From Lachnospiraceae bacterium oral taxon 500 (GTDB lineage: Bacteria > Bacillota > Clostridia > Lachnospirales > Vallitaleaceae), in contig CP027241.1 of NCBI GenBank assembly GCA_002999035.1, forward strand, positions 1,367,001-1,431,000: 64,000 nt of DNA, given 5' to 3'. Both the position numbers and the translations under genes were made by a program. The notes beneath the pieces are model-generated. The model was not told the origin of the DNA. It made no database searches and saw only the letters and a program-made list of their open reading frames with translations. Below are positions 51,149-60,316 of the stretch, one piece after another. The stretch's first letter is position 1; each line of letters starts with the position of its first letter.

Positions 51149-51177
51149 TTGAAAAACCGGCGGAATTTGGGTATAAT
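51149..51177 (+). promoter_or_regulatory. promoter of the exporter-dnaE region
   Basis: TTGAAA, 17-bp spacer, perfect TATAAT (51172-51177), 80 bp before the next gene. Confidence 0.75.
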
Positions 51178-51256
51178 AAAAGCAAGAGCAAAAACATAGG
51201 GAAACTTTGCCGCCTTGGCGAGACGCCCGTCAGAAGAAGGAATCAGAGGAAATAAA

Positions 51257-51808
51257 TTGGAAAGAAAAAGAAAGACAACAGAAACGGGAAGCAGACCGAA
51301 GCAACCGCAGCCGGCCGCCAAAGAGCGGCTTCCGTTTTGGGGCATGCGGACGATTAAGACTTTAATTGCTGTTTATCTTTGCTTTGCGATTGGCATTTTG
51401 CGCGGCGTGCTGCCGTTTTATTCGGCGATTGCCGCAATTTTATGCATGAAAAAGGATGTTGATGAAGGGAAAAGAGCCGGAATTCACCGCAGTATCGGCA
51501 CGCTGATTGGCGGCAGTATTGGTCTGTTGTGCCTTTTGCTGTTCCGGCGGCTGGACATGACGGAGTTTGGCTGGCTGCATTTTTTGCTGATTACGCTGGG
51601 TCTGGTGCCGGTGATTTACAGCATTGTTGCGTTAAAGGCCAAAGAAGCGGTTTATATCGGCTGTGTCGTATTTTTAAGCGTCACGGTTTCCCACGGCGGC
51701 GATGAAAAGCCGTATTTATTCGCGGCTAACCGGATACTGGATACTTTTATCGGCATTGTCACCGCACAGGCCGTCAACCGTATTTTGCCCAGAGGCCGGG
51801 AGGAATAA
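51257..51808 (+). CDS. FUSC/aromatic acid exporter-like membrane protein
   Basis: 183-aa membrane protein. After a basic, Gln/Lys-rich N-terminus, MRTIKTLIAVYLCFAIGILRGVLPFYSAIAAILCMK is the first helix pair of the ArAE/DUF939 family, followed by RAGIHRSIGTLIGGSIG (family signature) and three or four more helices. Only the membrane half is present, without a large cytoplasmic domain. TTG 51257 has AGAGGA 6 bp before it; a longer TTG start at 51215 is possible. Gap to dnaE is about 90 bp. Export substrate unknown. Confidence 0.75.
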   Translation: MERKRKTTETGSRPKQPQPAAKERLPFWGMRTIKTLIAVYLCFAIGILRGVLPFYSAIAAILCMKKDVDEGKRAGIHRSIGTLIGGSIGLLCLLLFRRLDMTEFGWLHFLLITLGLVPVIYSIVALKAKEAVYIGCVVFLSVTVSHGGDEKPYLFAANRILDTFIGIVTAQAVNRILPRGREE

Positions 51809-51900
51809 TTTGGTTGAGCGGGCGGGTTGGCGGATAGCCGCGCCGCCAATTAAGCAATGTATTACGCGTGGCACGGCTAAGCCGCAGAAAGGAGCACGAA

Positions 51901-54900
51901 GTGACAGCAGAAATGAATCAGGAAAAAGAAGCGCAGGCGTTGGCGTTCGCGCATCTGCATTTACACTCGGAATACAGCCTGCTGGACGGCTCCGGTCGGA
52001 TTAGCGAGATTATCAGCCGGGTCAGGGAACTGGGCATGAAAAGCGTGGCGCTGACCGACCACGGCGTCATGCATGGAGTGATTGACTTTTATAAAGAAGC
52101 GAAAGCGGCGGGGATCCATCCGGTGCTGGGCTGCGAAACCTATGTCGCCCCCCGCAGCTATTTAAAAAAAGAAGGCAAGCCCGATGCCGCCAATTATCAT
52201 TTGGTGCTGCTGGCGGAAAATCAGCAGGGTTATCAGAACCTGATGAAATTGGTATCCTTTGCCTATATGGACGGCTTTTACTACCGGCCGCGGATTGATT
52301 TAGCGCTGCTGGAGCAGTATCACGAGGGTTTGATCGGCCTGAGCGCATGTTTGGGCGGGCATATCTCCCAGTTGATTTTGCAGGGTGATATGGCCGGAGC
52401 GGAAAAAATGGCGCTGGAATATCAGCGGATTTTTGGCCGGGGCAATTATTTTTTGGAAATTCAAAATCACGGCTATGAGGAACAAAAGCAGGTCAATGCC
52501 GCGCTGCTAAACATTGCCCGTAAATACGATATTCCGATGGTGGCTACTAATGACGCCCACTATATTTACCGGGAGGACGCAGCGGCGCATGATGTGCTGC
52601 TTTGTATTCAAACCGGCAAGAAGCTGGCCGATGAGGATCGGATGCGCTATACCGGCGGCCAGTTTTATATTAAATCGGCTGAGGAAATGTACGCCAATTT
52701 TGATTTAAATATACCGGAGTTTCGGGCAGCACTGGAAAATACCGAAAAGATCGCTGACCGCTGCCGGGTGGAAATTGAGTTCGGCCGGCTCAAGCTCCCC
52801 CGTTTTGCCGTCCCGCCGGCCTATACGGCGGCCGGTTATTTGCGGGAGCTGTGCGAGCGGGGCTTAGCCGAGCGCTACGGGCAGGAGCAGGAGAAACACC
52901 GGCCAAGGCTGGAATATGAATTGAATGTCATTGAAACAATGGGCTATGCCGATTATTTTTTGATCGTGGCTGATTTTATCCGCTTTGCCAGAGAAAAGGG
53001 AATTATGGTCGGGCCGGGGCGAGGCTCGGCGGCCGGAAGTTTAGCGGCTTATGTTCTGAAAATTACCAATATTGACCCGATTCGCTATCAGTTGATTTTT
53101 GAGCGTTTTTTAAATCCGGAGCGGGTCAGCATGCCGGATATTGATATTGATTTCTGCTATGAGCGGCGGCAGGAAGTGATTGACTATGTGATTGAAAAGT
53201 ACGGTACCTTGCAGGTTACACAGATTATCACGTTTGGAACGATGGCGGCGCGGGCGGTGATTCGCGACGTCGGCCGGGTGATGGATATTCCCTATGCCGA
53301 GGTCGATAAGGTTGCCAAAATGGTGCCGATGGAACTGAAAATGACCATTGACAAGGCACTCAGTATGAGCCATGAATTAAGCGAGCTGTATGCCTCGGAT
53401 ATGACCATCCGCCGGCTGATTGACACTTCTAAGCGGCTGGAGGGGCTTCCCCGGCATGCTTCGACCCATGCCGCCGGCGTGGTTATCTGCGACCGGCCGG
53501 TCTACGAATATGTGCCGCTGTACGCCAATGACGGCGTTTTGACGACGCAATTCCCGATGGGGACGCTGGAGGAGCTGGGGCTTTTAAAAATGGACTTTCT
53601 GGGGCTGCGCACGCTGACAGTGATTCAGGACGCGGTGAAGGAGATTGAAAAGAGAGGGATTTCGCTGGATATCGACCGGATTGATTTTGCCGATCCCAAG
53701 GTATTTGCCCTGATTTCCGCGGCCAAGACCGACGGTGTGTTTCAGCTGGAAAGCGCCGGCATGAAAAACTTTATGCGGGATTTAAAACCCCAGAACTTAG
53801 AGGATATCATTGCCGGGATTTCGCTTTTCCGGCCGGGGCCGATGAGCTCGATCCCGACCTATGTCAAGGCGCGGCACCACACCCAGGCGGCGAGCTATAT
53901 CACGCCGGAGCTGGAGCCGATTTTGCAGCCGACCTACGGCTGTATCGTTTATCAGGAGCAGGTTATGCAGATCGTCCGGGAGTTGGCCGGGTATACCTAC
54001 GGGCGCTCGGATTTGGTGCGCCGGGCGATGTCCAAGAAAAAAGACGACGTTATGCTGAAAGAAAGGCAGAACTTTATTTACGGCAACGCCGAAGAGGGGA
54101 TTGAGGGCTGTTTGGCCAGGGGCATATCCGAGCAGGCGGCCAATCAGATTTATGACGATATGGCTGATTTTGCCCGGTACGCCTTTAATAAGTCTCATGC
54201 GGCGGCCTATGCCGTGGTGGCCTATCAAACCGCTTATTTAAAGGAATACTATCCGGTTGAGTTTATGGCGGCGCTCCTGACTTCGGTCAGTGCCAATCCC
54301 GGTAAAACAATCGACTATATTTTGAGCTTAAAAGATTTGGGCGTTGAAATGCTGCCGCCCAATATCAATCAGGGTTACGCCAGATTTACCGCCAAGGACG
54401 GAAAAATTGTCTTTGGACTGGCAGCCGTTAAAAATGTGGGCAAGGCGATGATTGAAAGCATGGAAGCGGAGCGGGCGGCCAGGGGGCCGTTCCGCTCGCT
54501 GACCGATTACTGTAGCCGGATGGAGGGGAAAGATGTCAACAAACGGGCGCTGGAAAACCTGATTAAAGCCGGGGCATTTGACTGTTTCGGCGGCAAGCGG
54601 CGTCAGTATTTGGAGATTTACGCCAATGTCTTAAAGTCGGTGCAAAATGAGAAGAAGGAAAAAATCAGCGGCCAGATTGGCATGTTTGAATTAGATGAGA
54701 CGGAAGATGTCGGTCTGATTGACATTTTGCCGGAAATGGACGAGTTTACCAGCAGCGAGCTGTTGGCCATGGAAAAAGAGGTCATCGGGCTGTATGTCAG
54801 CGGTCACCCGCTGATGGATGACCGGGATTTATGGGAAAAAACGGTGACGCTTTCCGCCCGGAGCTTTCAGCCGGAGGAGGAAGAGGGCGAAGCCGAAGCG

Positions 54901-55543
54901 CCGGTGCTGCCGGCCGAGGGACGGACGGAAGTCGTGGGCGGGCTGGTCACGCATTTATCCAAGACTTTTACTCGTAATAATGAAGCAATGGCATTTGTGG
55001 AGATTGAGGATTTTTTCGGAACGATTGAGGTTGTTTTTTTTTCCGCGCGATTATGCCAAAGCGCAGGCACTGCTGGAAAAAGAAAATAAAGTTTTTGTCA
55101 AAGGCCGAATCAGCTATCAGGGCGATAAGGAAATTAAGCTGATAGCCGCGCGAGTCTGGAGCTTTGAGGAAGAAAGCAAAAATCCGCACCGGCGATCGGC
55201 GATATCGGCGCCGGTAGAAAGCCTTGACCGGTCAGGGGAAAGCCGGAAAAATCAGTCCGGCCGCCGGAGGGAAACAGCAGCCGGAAGCGGCAGGCAGAAC
55301 GAGGAAGAGTCCGGAAAAGCCATCCCAAAGCTGTGGCTGGCGTTTGAAACCGAAGCCGATTATCAGGAGCGGGTCAGGGAAATCGGTGAATTGGTGCGGG
55401 AATATGCCGGTCAGACGCCGGTGATTTTATACATTAAAGAAAGCGGACAAAAAAAGAAAGCCCGCGCCGGAGCGGAGCTTTCCGACCTGCTTTTGGTGCA
55501 GCTTTACAGCCTTTGCGGGATGGATAATGTGAAGATTCAGTAA
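51901..55543 (+). CDS. dnaE: DNA polymerase III alpha subunit, frame broken at a T9 tract
   Basis: Replicative polymerase subunit. PHP domain at the start (FAHLHLHSEYSLLDGSGRI), polymerase motifs GPGRGSAAGSL near 370 and MPDIDIDFCYERR near 410 with catalytic aspartates, helix-hairpin-helix region, then the OB domain. The frame is open until 55089, but the sequence after the T9 run at 55034-55042 continues only in another frame (FFPRDYAKAQALLEKENKVF..GRISYQGDKEIKLIAARVW) to 55543. With eight T instead of nine the protein would be a normal length of about 1213 aa. So the cause is a sequence error, a true mutation, or transcriptional slippage. GTG 51901 is chosen because AAGGAG lies 7 bp upstream. 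As dnaE is essential, some full product must be made. Confidence 0.93.
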
Positions 55544-55635
55544 AGGCTGGAGAGGCGGACGACAGCCATTTAATAGGCGAAGTTTGGCTGCCGTTGTGTA
55601 CCTCTGTTGGTGGCAGACGGGAAATGGAGGGAGTT

Positions 55636-55905
55636 ATGGCGATGTTATCAGAATATGATTTAAAAACAGGCTTGCCAAAGGATAAGGGTTATTTGGAATG
55701 CGGTCTGCCGGATTTTTTGCGGCAGTCCATCCGTATCATGGAGGAAGCGTGGGAAAAACTGGATAACGGTGTGGAGTATCTGCATTGGGACGGCGATTAT
55801 TGCAGCCTGCAAACCGACATCAATAACGCCGAGGTTAATCAAATCATCAGTCCAGAGCAGGCGTGGTATCTTAGAGAAAAGTATTTAAGAATGGAAAGGG
55901 AGTGA
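55636..55905 (+). CDS. small protein encoded before the HipA-like kinase
   Basis: 89 aa, acidic, no helix-turn-helix, membrane helix or signal peptide. Sequence features: a Trp/Tyr-rich middle (VEYLHWDGDYCSLQTDINNAEV) and a helical end (ISPEQAWYLREKYLRMERE). ATG 55636 with GGAGG. Its stop is 4 bp before the kinase start, so they are co-transcribed. I recognise this arrangement, a small protein before a CtkA/HipA-like kinase, but no function. An antitoxin-like partner is possible (inference). Confidence 0.65.
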   Translation: MAMLSEYDLKTGLPKDKGYLECGLPDFLRQSIRIMEEAWEKLDNGVEYLHWDGDYCSLQTDINNAEVNQIISPEQAWYLREKYLRMERE

Positions 55906-55909
55906 GGGG

Positions 55910-56812
55910 ATGCCGGCGATTGATTTTACCCAGATGCTAAGGCGCAATAAGCTTTATGCCGGCGCGAATGGGAATAAGATTTCGGTTATTTATAATGATG
56001 AGCAGTATATGCTGAAATTTCCGGCGACAGCCAAACAAAACAAGAATTTGAGTTACAGCAATGGTTGTTTTTCCGAATATTTGGGCTGCCATATTTATGA
56101 AGTGATAGGGATTCCTGTGCAAAAAACAGTATTGGGAACTTTTACGGTAAAAGGAAAAGAAAAAATAGTTGTGGCCTGCCGTGATTTTACGAGGCCGGGG
56201 GTAATACTGCAAGATTTTGCTTCCTTAAAAAATCAAATGATTGATTCGGAAAAAAATGGATATGGCACGGAACTTGCGGATATTTTGCTTACCTTTGATG
56301 AGCAGACAGCGTTAGATAGAACAGAGTTGAAAGAGCGATTTTGGAATATGTTTATTGTTGATGCGCTGATTGGGAATTGGGATAGGCATAACGGAAACTG
56401 GGGATTTCTTTATGATACCGTAACAGATAAAATGAAATTTGCTCCGGTATATGACTGCGGCAGCAGCCTTTTTCCGCAGGCGGATGAGAAAATTATGGAA
56501 ATAGTACTGCAAAATGTGCAAGAATTAAATTATAGGATTTTTGAGATTCCAACTTCGGCGATTTTGCTTGAGGGCAAAAAAATTAAATATTTTGATTTTA
56601 TATCATCTTTGCAAAATATGGAATGTAATCAGGCACTGGTGCGGATAGTTCCGCAGATTAATATGGAGCGGATTAAAAAAATAATAGAGGAAACGCCTTT
56701 TCTCAACGATTTGCAAAAAAACTTTTATTTTACGGTATTGCAGGAAAGAAAAAAAAGAATTCTTGATTTTTCGCTGGAATTGCTGAAAGGAAAAACCGTT
56801 GGTTTGGGTTGA
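55910..56812 (+). CDS. HipA/CtkA-like protein kinase
   Basis: Probable serine/threonine kinase of the HipA superfamily, 300 aa, closer in size to CtkA than to HipA (about 440). The N-lobe has LKFPATAKQN..SEYLGCHIYEVIGIPVQKT. The catalytic loop NWDRHNGNWGF carries Asp158 and Asn161, and the metal-binding motif VYDCGSSL carries Asp182. No HipB-type DNA-binding partner is adjacent; instead a non-HTH 89-aa protein precedes it by 4 bp. The gene is markedly AT-rich against dnaE and pfkA. ATG with AGGGAGTGAGGGG. Target proteins are unknown; HipA kinases cause growth arrest by phosphorylating translation factors, CtkA is secreted in Helicobacter (family knowledge). Confidence 0.85.
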   Translation: MPAIDFTQMLRRNKLYAGANGNKISVIYNDEQYMLKFPATAKQNKNLSYSNGCFSEYLGCHIYEVIGIPVQKTVLGTFTVKGKEKIVVACRDFTRPGVILQDFASLKNQMIDSEKNGYGTELADILLTFDEQTALDRTELKERFWNMFIVDALIGNWDRHNGNWGFLYDTVTDKMKFAPVYDCGSSLFPQADEKIMEIVLQNVQELNYRIFEIPTSAILLEGKKIKYFDFISSLQNMECNQALVRIVPQINMERIKKIIEETPFLNDLQKNFYFTVLQERKKRILDFSLELLKGKTVGLG

Positions 56813-56835
56813 AATTGGGAACGGGAGGTATTGAT

Positions 56836-57345
56836 ATGGAAAAACTTATATTGATTTTGCTGATGTTGACATTGATAATACCTGATGCAACCGCAAAGGT
56901 GGAGGAAGAAAGAAAAAAATACGACTTAACTTTTGATGAAATAGAAAAAGGAGAACTTTCTGCCGGCGACGGGGAAAAAACAATTGATATTGGTGAGCCG
57001 GAGATTAAAGGAAAGGAAGAAACAAGCACGAAAAAAAGAAAGAATGAAAAGTATAGTTTAGCGGTCAAAGAAATATTAGAAAATGAACAATATAAAGAGA
57101 ACGGACAGGAATATGAAATTGTAGTTTATGCTCAATTTGATAAGAGAGTTCAGGATTTAATTCCGGTCATACAAGAGCAATTGCCGGACCGAATGGTAAG
57201 CTTGCAGGCCAGAACCTTTGACAGCTGTTGCTTAAAAACGGATATCGAAGCCATGGAAAGGCTGTGCCAGCTGCCGGAAGTAAGAAAGATATGCCTTTTG
57301 TCTGAAGTAAAAGGCGAAACGGATTTTATGGTAGAGGGAGAATAA
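56836..57345 (+). CDS. exported protein with inhibitor I9-like domain, third gene of the kinase cassette
   Basis: 169 aa. Signal peptide residues 1-20 (MEKLILILLMLTLIIPDATA). A charged Lys/Glu-rich segment (21-85) leads to a compact domain (about 92-160) YEIVVYAQFDKRVQDLIPVI..LPDRMVSLQARTFDSCCLKTDIEAMERLCQLPEVRKICLLSEV. Its pattern, beta strand, helix, a strand, then a helix ending LPEV, resembles the subtilase propeptide/inhibitor I9 fold. No peptidase is near. ATG 56836 with GGGAGG. Gap to the kinase is 23 bp, so it belongs to the cassette. The fold call is tentative. Confidence 0.55.
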   Translation: MEKLILILLMLTLIIPDATAKVEEERKKYDLTFDEIEKGELSAGDGEKTIDIGEPEIKGKEETSTKKRKNEKYSLAVKEILENEQYKENGQEYEIVVYAQFDKRVQDLIPVIQEQLPDRMVSLQARTFDSCCLKTDIEAMERLCQLPEVRKICLLSEVKGETDFMVEGE

Positions 57346-57406
57346 GCAAATTCCCTTTCACCCTGCCTTACCCGTCCTTACCCGCCGCTTGGCGCTGAAA
57401 AATCAG

Positions 57407-57435
57407 TTGCTTTTTTTAACAAAATAAGCTATGAT
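57407..57435 (+). promoter_or_regulatory. pfkA promoter
   Basis: TTGCTT, 17-bp spacer, TATGAT (57430-57435), about 155 bp before pfkA. A weak hairpin with T-run lies just before it and could end the kinase cassette transcript. Confidence 0.55.
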
Positions 57436-57592
57436 AAAAGATAGCAAAAAGGAACAGCCGGAAGGAAAAATACCCATGTTTCCTGAGAAAAGCATAGGAT
57501 AGCTTATAATCAGAAAGCTTAGAACTTTTAAGCGGCGGTTAAGGGAAACCGGGAAAATAAGCAGGAAGCAAAGATTAGTAATGGAGGACAAT

Positions 57593-58570
57593 ATGTCAAA
57601 AAAGGTGGAAACAATTGGCGTTTTAACCAGCGGCGGCGATGCGCCCGGTATGAACGCGGCAATTCGGTCGGTAGTAAGAACCGCTTTGAGCAACGGCAAA
57701 AGAGTGTTTGGCGTCAGAAAGGGCTATAACGGCTTGATTTCCGGCGATATTTTTGAAATGGATGCTCGCAGCGTTTCCAATATCATTCACAGCGGCGGTA
57801 CGGTGCTGTATACTGCCCGTTGTAAGGAGTTTTATACTGATGCCGGTCCGCGCAAGGCAGCCGATATGTGCCGGGTATTCGGTATTGACGGCCTGGTGGT
57901 AATCGGCGGTGACGGTTCCTTTAAAGGAGCGGAAAGACTGTCGGAGTTGGGCATTAACACGATTGGCATCCCGGGTACGATTGACCTGGATATTGCCTGC
58001 ACTGATTATACGATTGGCTTTGATACAGCGGTTAATACGGCGATGGATGCGATTGACAAGATTCGCGATACCTCGACTTCGCACGAGCGCTGCTCGATTG
58101 TGGAGGTTATGGGCCGGCATGCCGGATATATTGCACTGTGGTGCGGGATTATTAATGGTGCAGAGCAGATTTTGCTGCCGGAAATGGAAAATGTGACCGA
58201 AGAAGAAATGATTCGCGGCATTTTAAATAACCGGGAAAAAGGCAAGAAGCACAATTTAATCATTGTGGCTGAGGGCGTTGGCGGCTCGGCCGAGCTGGCT
58301 AAGAGAATTGAAGCGATTACCGGGATTGAAACTAGGGCGTCAATTTTGGGACATCTGCAAAGAGGCGGTGTGCCGACGGCGACTGACCGCTTTCACGCGG
58401 CGATGATGGGCGCTTATGCGGTTGACCTTCTCCTGGCGGGCAAGTCCAATCGGGTCGTGGCTTACCGGGACGGAAAATACTGCGACTTTGATATTACCGA
58501 AGCGTTGAAAATGAAGAAAAGTTTGAATGATTTTCAAATTCGGGTCAGCGGTATGTTGGAAAGTAAGTAA
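57593..58570 (+). CDS. pfkA: ATP-dependent 6-phosphofructokinase
   Basis: Key glycolytic kinase, fructose 6-phosphate to fructose 1,6-bisphosphate, 325 aa. ATP-site GGDAPGMNA near 12-20 and GGDGSFKGAERL near 104-115 (GGDGS is the ATP-type motif); the catalytic GTIDLDIACTDYTIGFDTA block (about 127-145), in which GTIDND of most family members reads GTIDLD; effector and substrate residues in EVMGRHAGYIAL. The Leu for Asn change near residue 130 is unusual and worth noting. ATG 57593 with GGAGG. Short intergenic space to the next gene. Confidence 0.94.
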   Translation: MSKKVETIGVLTSGGDAPGMNAAIRSVVRTALSNGKRVFGVRKGYNGLISGDIFEMDARSVSNIIHSGGTVLYTARCKEFYTDAGPRKAADMCRVFGIDGLVVIGGDGSFKGAERLSELGINTIGIPGTIDLDIACTDYTIGFDTAVNTAMDAIDKIRDTSTSHERCSIVEVMGRHAGYIALWCGIINGAEQILLPEMENVTEEEMIRGILNNREKGKKHNLIIVAEGVGGSAELAKRIEAITGIETRASILGHLQRGGVPTATDRFHAAMMGAYAVDLLLAGKSNRVVAYRDGKYCDFDITEALKMKKSLNDFQIRVSGMLESK

Positions 58571-58588
58571 ACAGTTGAGGAGAGTTTT

Positions 58589-59530
58589 ATGAAATGTCCG
58601 AATTGCAACACAGTGCTCGATAATGAGGCCTTGGTTTGCTTTGCCTGCGGTCAGGAAATTCCGGAAGAGCTCCGGCGTCAAGGCCGGGGTGACCAGGACC
58701 GGGAGTTTGATGAAGCGATTCAAAGTCTGCTCCCGGATGAAGAGGCCGAGGCAGAAAAAGAGTTTCAGCAGAAATTAAAGCGCAAAAAAAAGGAAGCCCA
58801 AAAAAGAGAAGGGCTGCGCCGCCAGTACCGCTATGTTTCTTTGGCGGCACTGGGAGTTTTGGGCCTTTTTTTCCTGAGCCTGTTTTTAAAATGGTATTCA
58901 ATCAGCGGCACGGCGGCGTTTCGCGGTTATTTTTATACGGCTAAAACCGGCCGGTATTTAACAGAAAGCGTGCGGCTTTATTCGCGGGACGAGTTGACTG
59001 ACCGGACCGATAAAGTGGCGGCTTTTACGCCGAATCAGCTTTTAACCTATGTTCAGGAATACGAAGCGGGTACGGAGATTCAAGGGCTGCTGAGTCATTT
59101 GCAGATTTATTATGCCAAGGGCCTGATTCTGCTTTATTTTCTAATCGCAGCCTGTGCGGCGGTGTTGTTGCTTGATAAAAACGGCCGTTGGTCGGAACTG
59201 ATTCGAACTTCTTCTATTTTAGCGGTTATTTTTATACTGCTCAATACATTGGCGATCAAGCTGCCCTATATCAATCTGCTGGTGCTCAATGCCAAGCGGG
59301 TGCTGAGTGCAGGCGGGATTTCCAGCCGGATTGCGGCGAAAGGGCTGCTTTTACTGGGAGGATCCCACTCTTTGGCGGAGGGGGCGGAGCAGACTACCCT
59401 GACTTATCAGGCCGGGCTGGAAGCCGGTTGGATGTTGGCGGCGGTATTGGCGGCACTGTGGTTTGTGCTGGGGACGGTCCTAAATGAGATGAACCGGGCA
59501 ATGAACGACACAGCCGATACTGAGGCTTAA
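58589..59530 (+). CDS. zinc-ribbon membrane protein of unknown function
   Basis: 313 aa. N-terminal zinc ribbon CPNCNTVLDNEALVCFACG (Cys3, Cys6, Cys17, Cys20), an acidic/basic helical stretch (about 30-75), then four membrane helices near 82-100, 175-197, 205-225 and 275-298 with an outside loop 100-170 (GYFYTAKTGRYLTESVRLYSRDEL). Cytoplasmic zinc ribbon plus membrane helices is a common, uncharacterised design in Firmicutes. ATG with GAGGAG. 19 bp after pfkA, so probably co-transcribed. Confidence 0.8.
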   Translation: MKCPNCNTVLDNEALVCFACGQEIPEELRRQGRGDQDREFDEAIQSLLPDEEAEAEKEFQQKLKRKKKEAQKREGLRRQYRYVSLAALGVLGLFFLSLFLKWYSISGTAAFRGYFYTAKTGRYLTESVRLYSRDELTDRTDKVAAFTPNQLLTYVQEYEAGTEIQGLLSHLQIYYAKGLILLYFLIAACAAVLLLDKNGRWSELIRTSSILAVIFILLNTLAIKLPYINLLVLNAKRVLSAGGISSRIAAKGLLLLGGSHSLAEGAEQTTLTYQAGLEAGWMLAAVLAALWFVLGTVLNEMNRAMNDTADTEA

Positions 59531-59679
59531 AAAAGACCGGAAGATTTGCTTTTCAGGCAGCGACGTCGTTTTTTCGGAAAGCGGCACCATGAATTGACGT
59601 AAATAAGCAAGCATATCAAACGGGAACATTCGCATGCCTGAACGGCAACAAAAAATATGGAGAATGAAAGGAGCAGGCA

Positions 59680-60294
59680 ATGTATATCAAAACAGTGATT
59701 AAACCGGCGGCGGAGTTGGAACTGATTCGGATTGATGATACCGTCGGCAGCGCACTTAAGATTATTGATGAAAAGGATTTGCTGTCCCTGCCGGTGATTT
59801 CCGGCAAAAAGTTTATCGGTATGCTGTCTAAGCGCTATGTATACCAGACCTTTTTTGAGATGGATGAGCCGAAGGAGGTCTTTTTGCAGCGGCCGGTCAG
59901 TGATTTTATGCGGACGAAGATACCGAGCCTGGGCGATACCAACATGGTTGAGGATGCCATTGGCTTTTTCATTCGGTCGCCCTATCCTTTTATTCCGGTG
60001 GTTGATGAAAATGAGGACTTTGTGGGAATTATTACCCGCAAGGCGGTAATGGAGCGGTATGAGCAGATTTTTAAAAGCGAATATCCCCGCTTTTTCATTT
60101 ATTCCTATGATTATAAGGGCAAATTGGGCAAGATTGTGGATATTATCAACCGCTACGGCGGCAACATCAAAAACTTAGCTTTGATGGATACCGGTGTTTT
60201 GGGTCTGAAGGAGATTTTTTTAAGCGTGGAAAGCGACCAGCTGGATAAGATTATCGAAAGTCTGAAGTCGCATCATTTTGATGTCAAGATGTAA
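59680..60294 (+). CDS. CBS-ACT domain regulatory protein
   Basis: Cytoplasmic sensor, 204 aa. Two CBS domains (about 5-65 and 75-130: VGSALKIIDEKDLLSLPVISG, VEDAIGFFIRSPYPFIPVVDENEDFVGIITRKAV) bind adenine nucleotides in this family. The C-terminal part (about 140-204: GKLGKIVDIINRYGGNIKNLAL) is ACT-like. AcuB-like architecture. ATG with AAAGGAG. Precedes ktrB by 22 bp, so it may report nucleotide status to potassium uptake (inference). Confidence 0.85.
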   Translation: MYIKTVIKPAAELELIRIDDTVGSALKIIDEKDLLSLPVISGKKFIGMLSKRYVYQTFFEMDEPKEVFLQRPVSDFMRTKIPSLGDTNMVEDAIGFFIRSPYPFIPVVDENEDFVGIITRKAVMERYEQIFKSEYPRFFIYSYDYKGKLGKIVDIINRYGGNIKNLALMDTGVLGLKEIFLSVESDQLDKIIESLKSHHFDVKM

Positions 60295-60316
60295 TAAGGA
60301 ATGATTTTGGGAAAAA

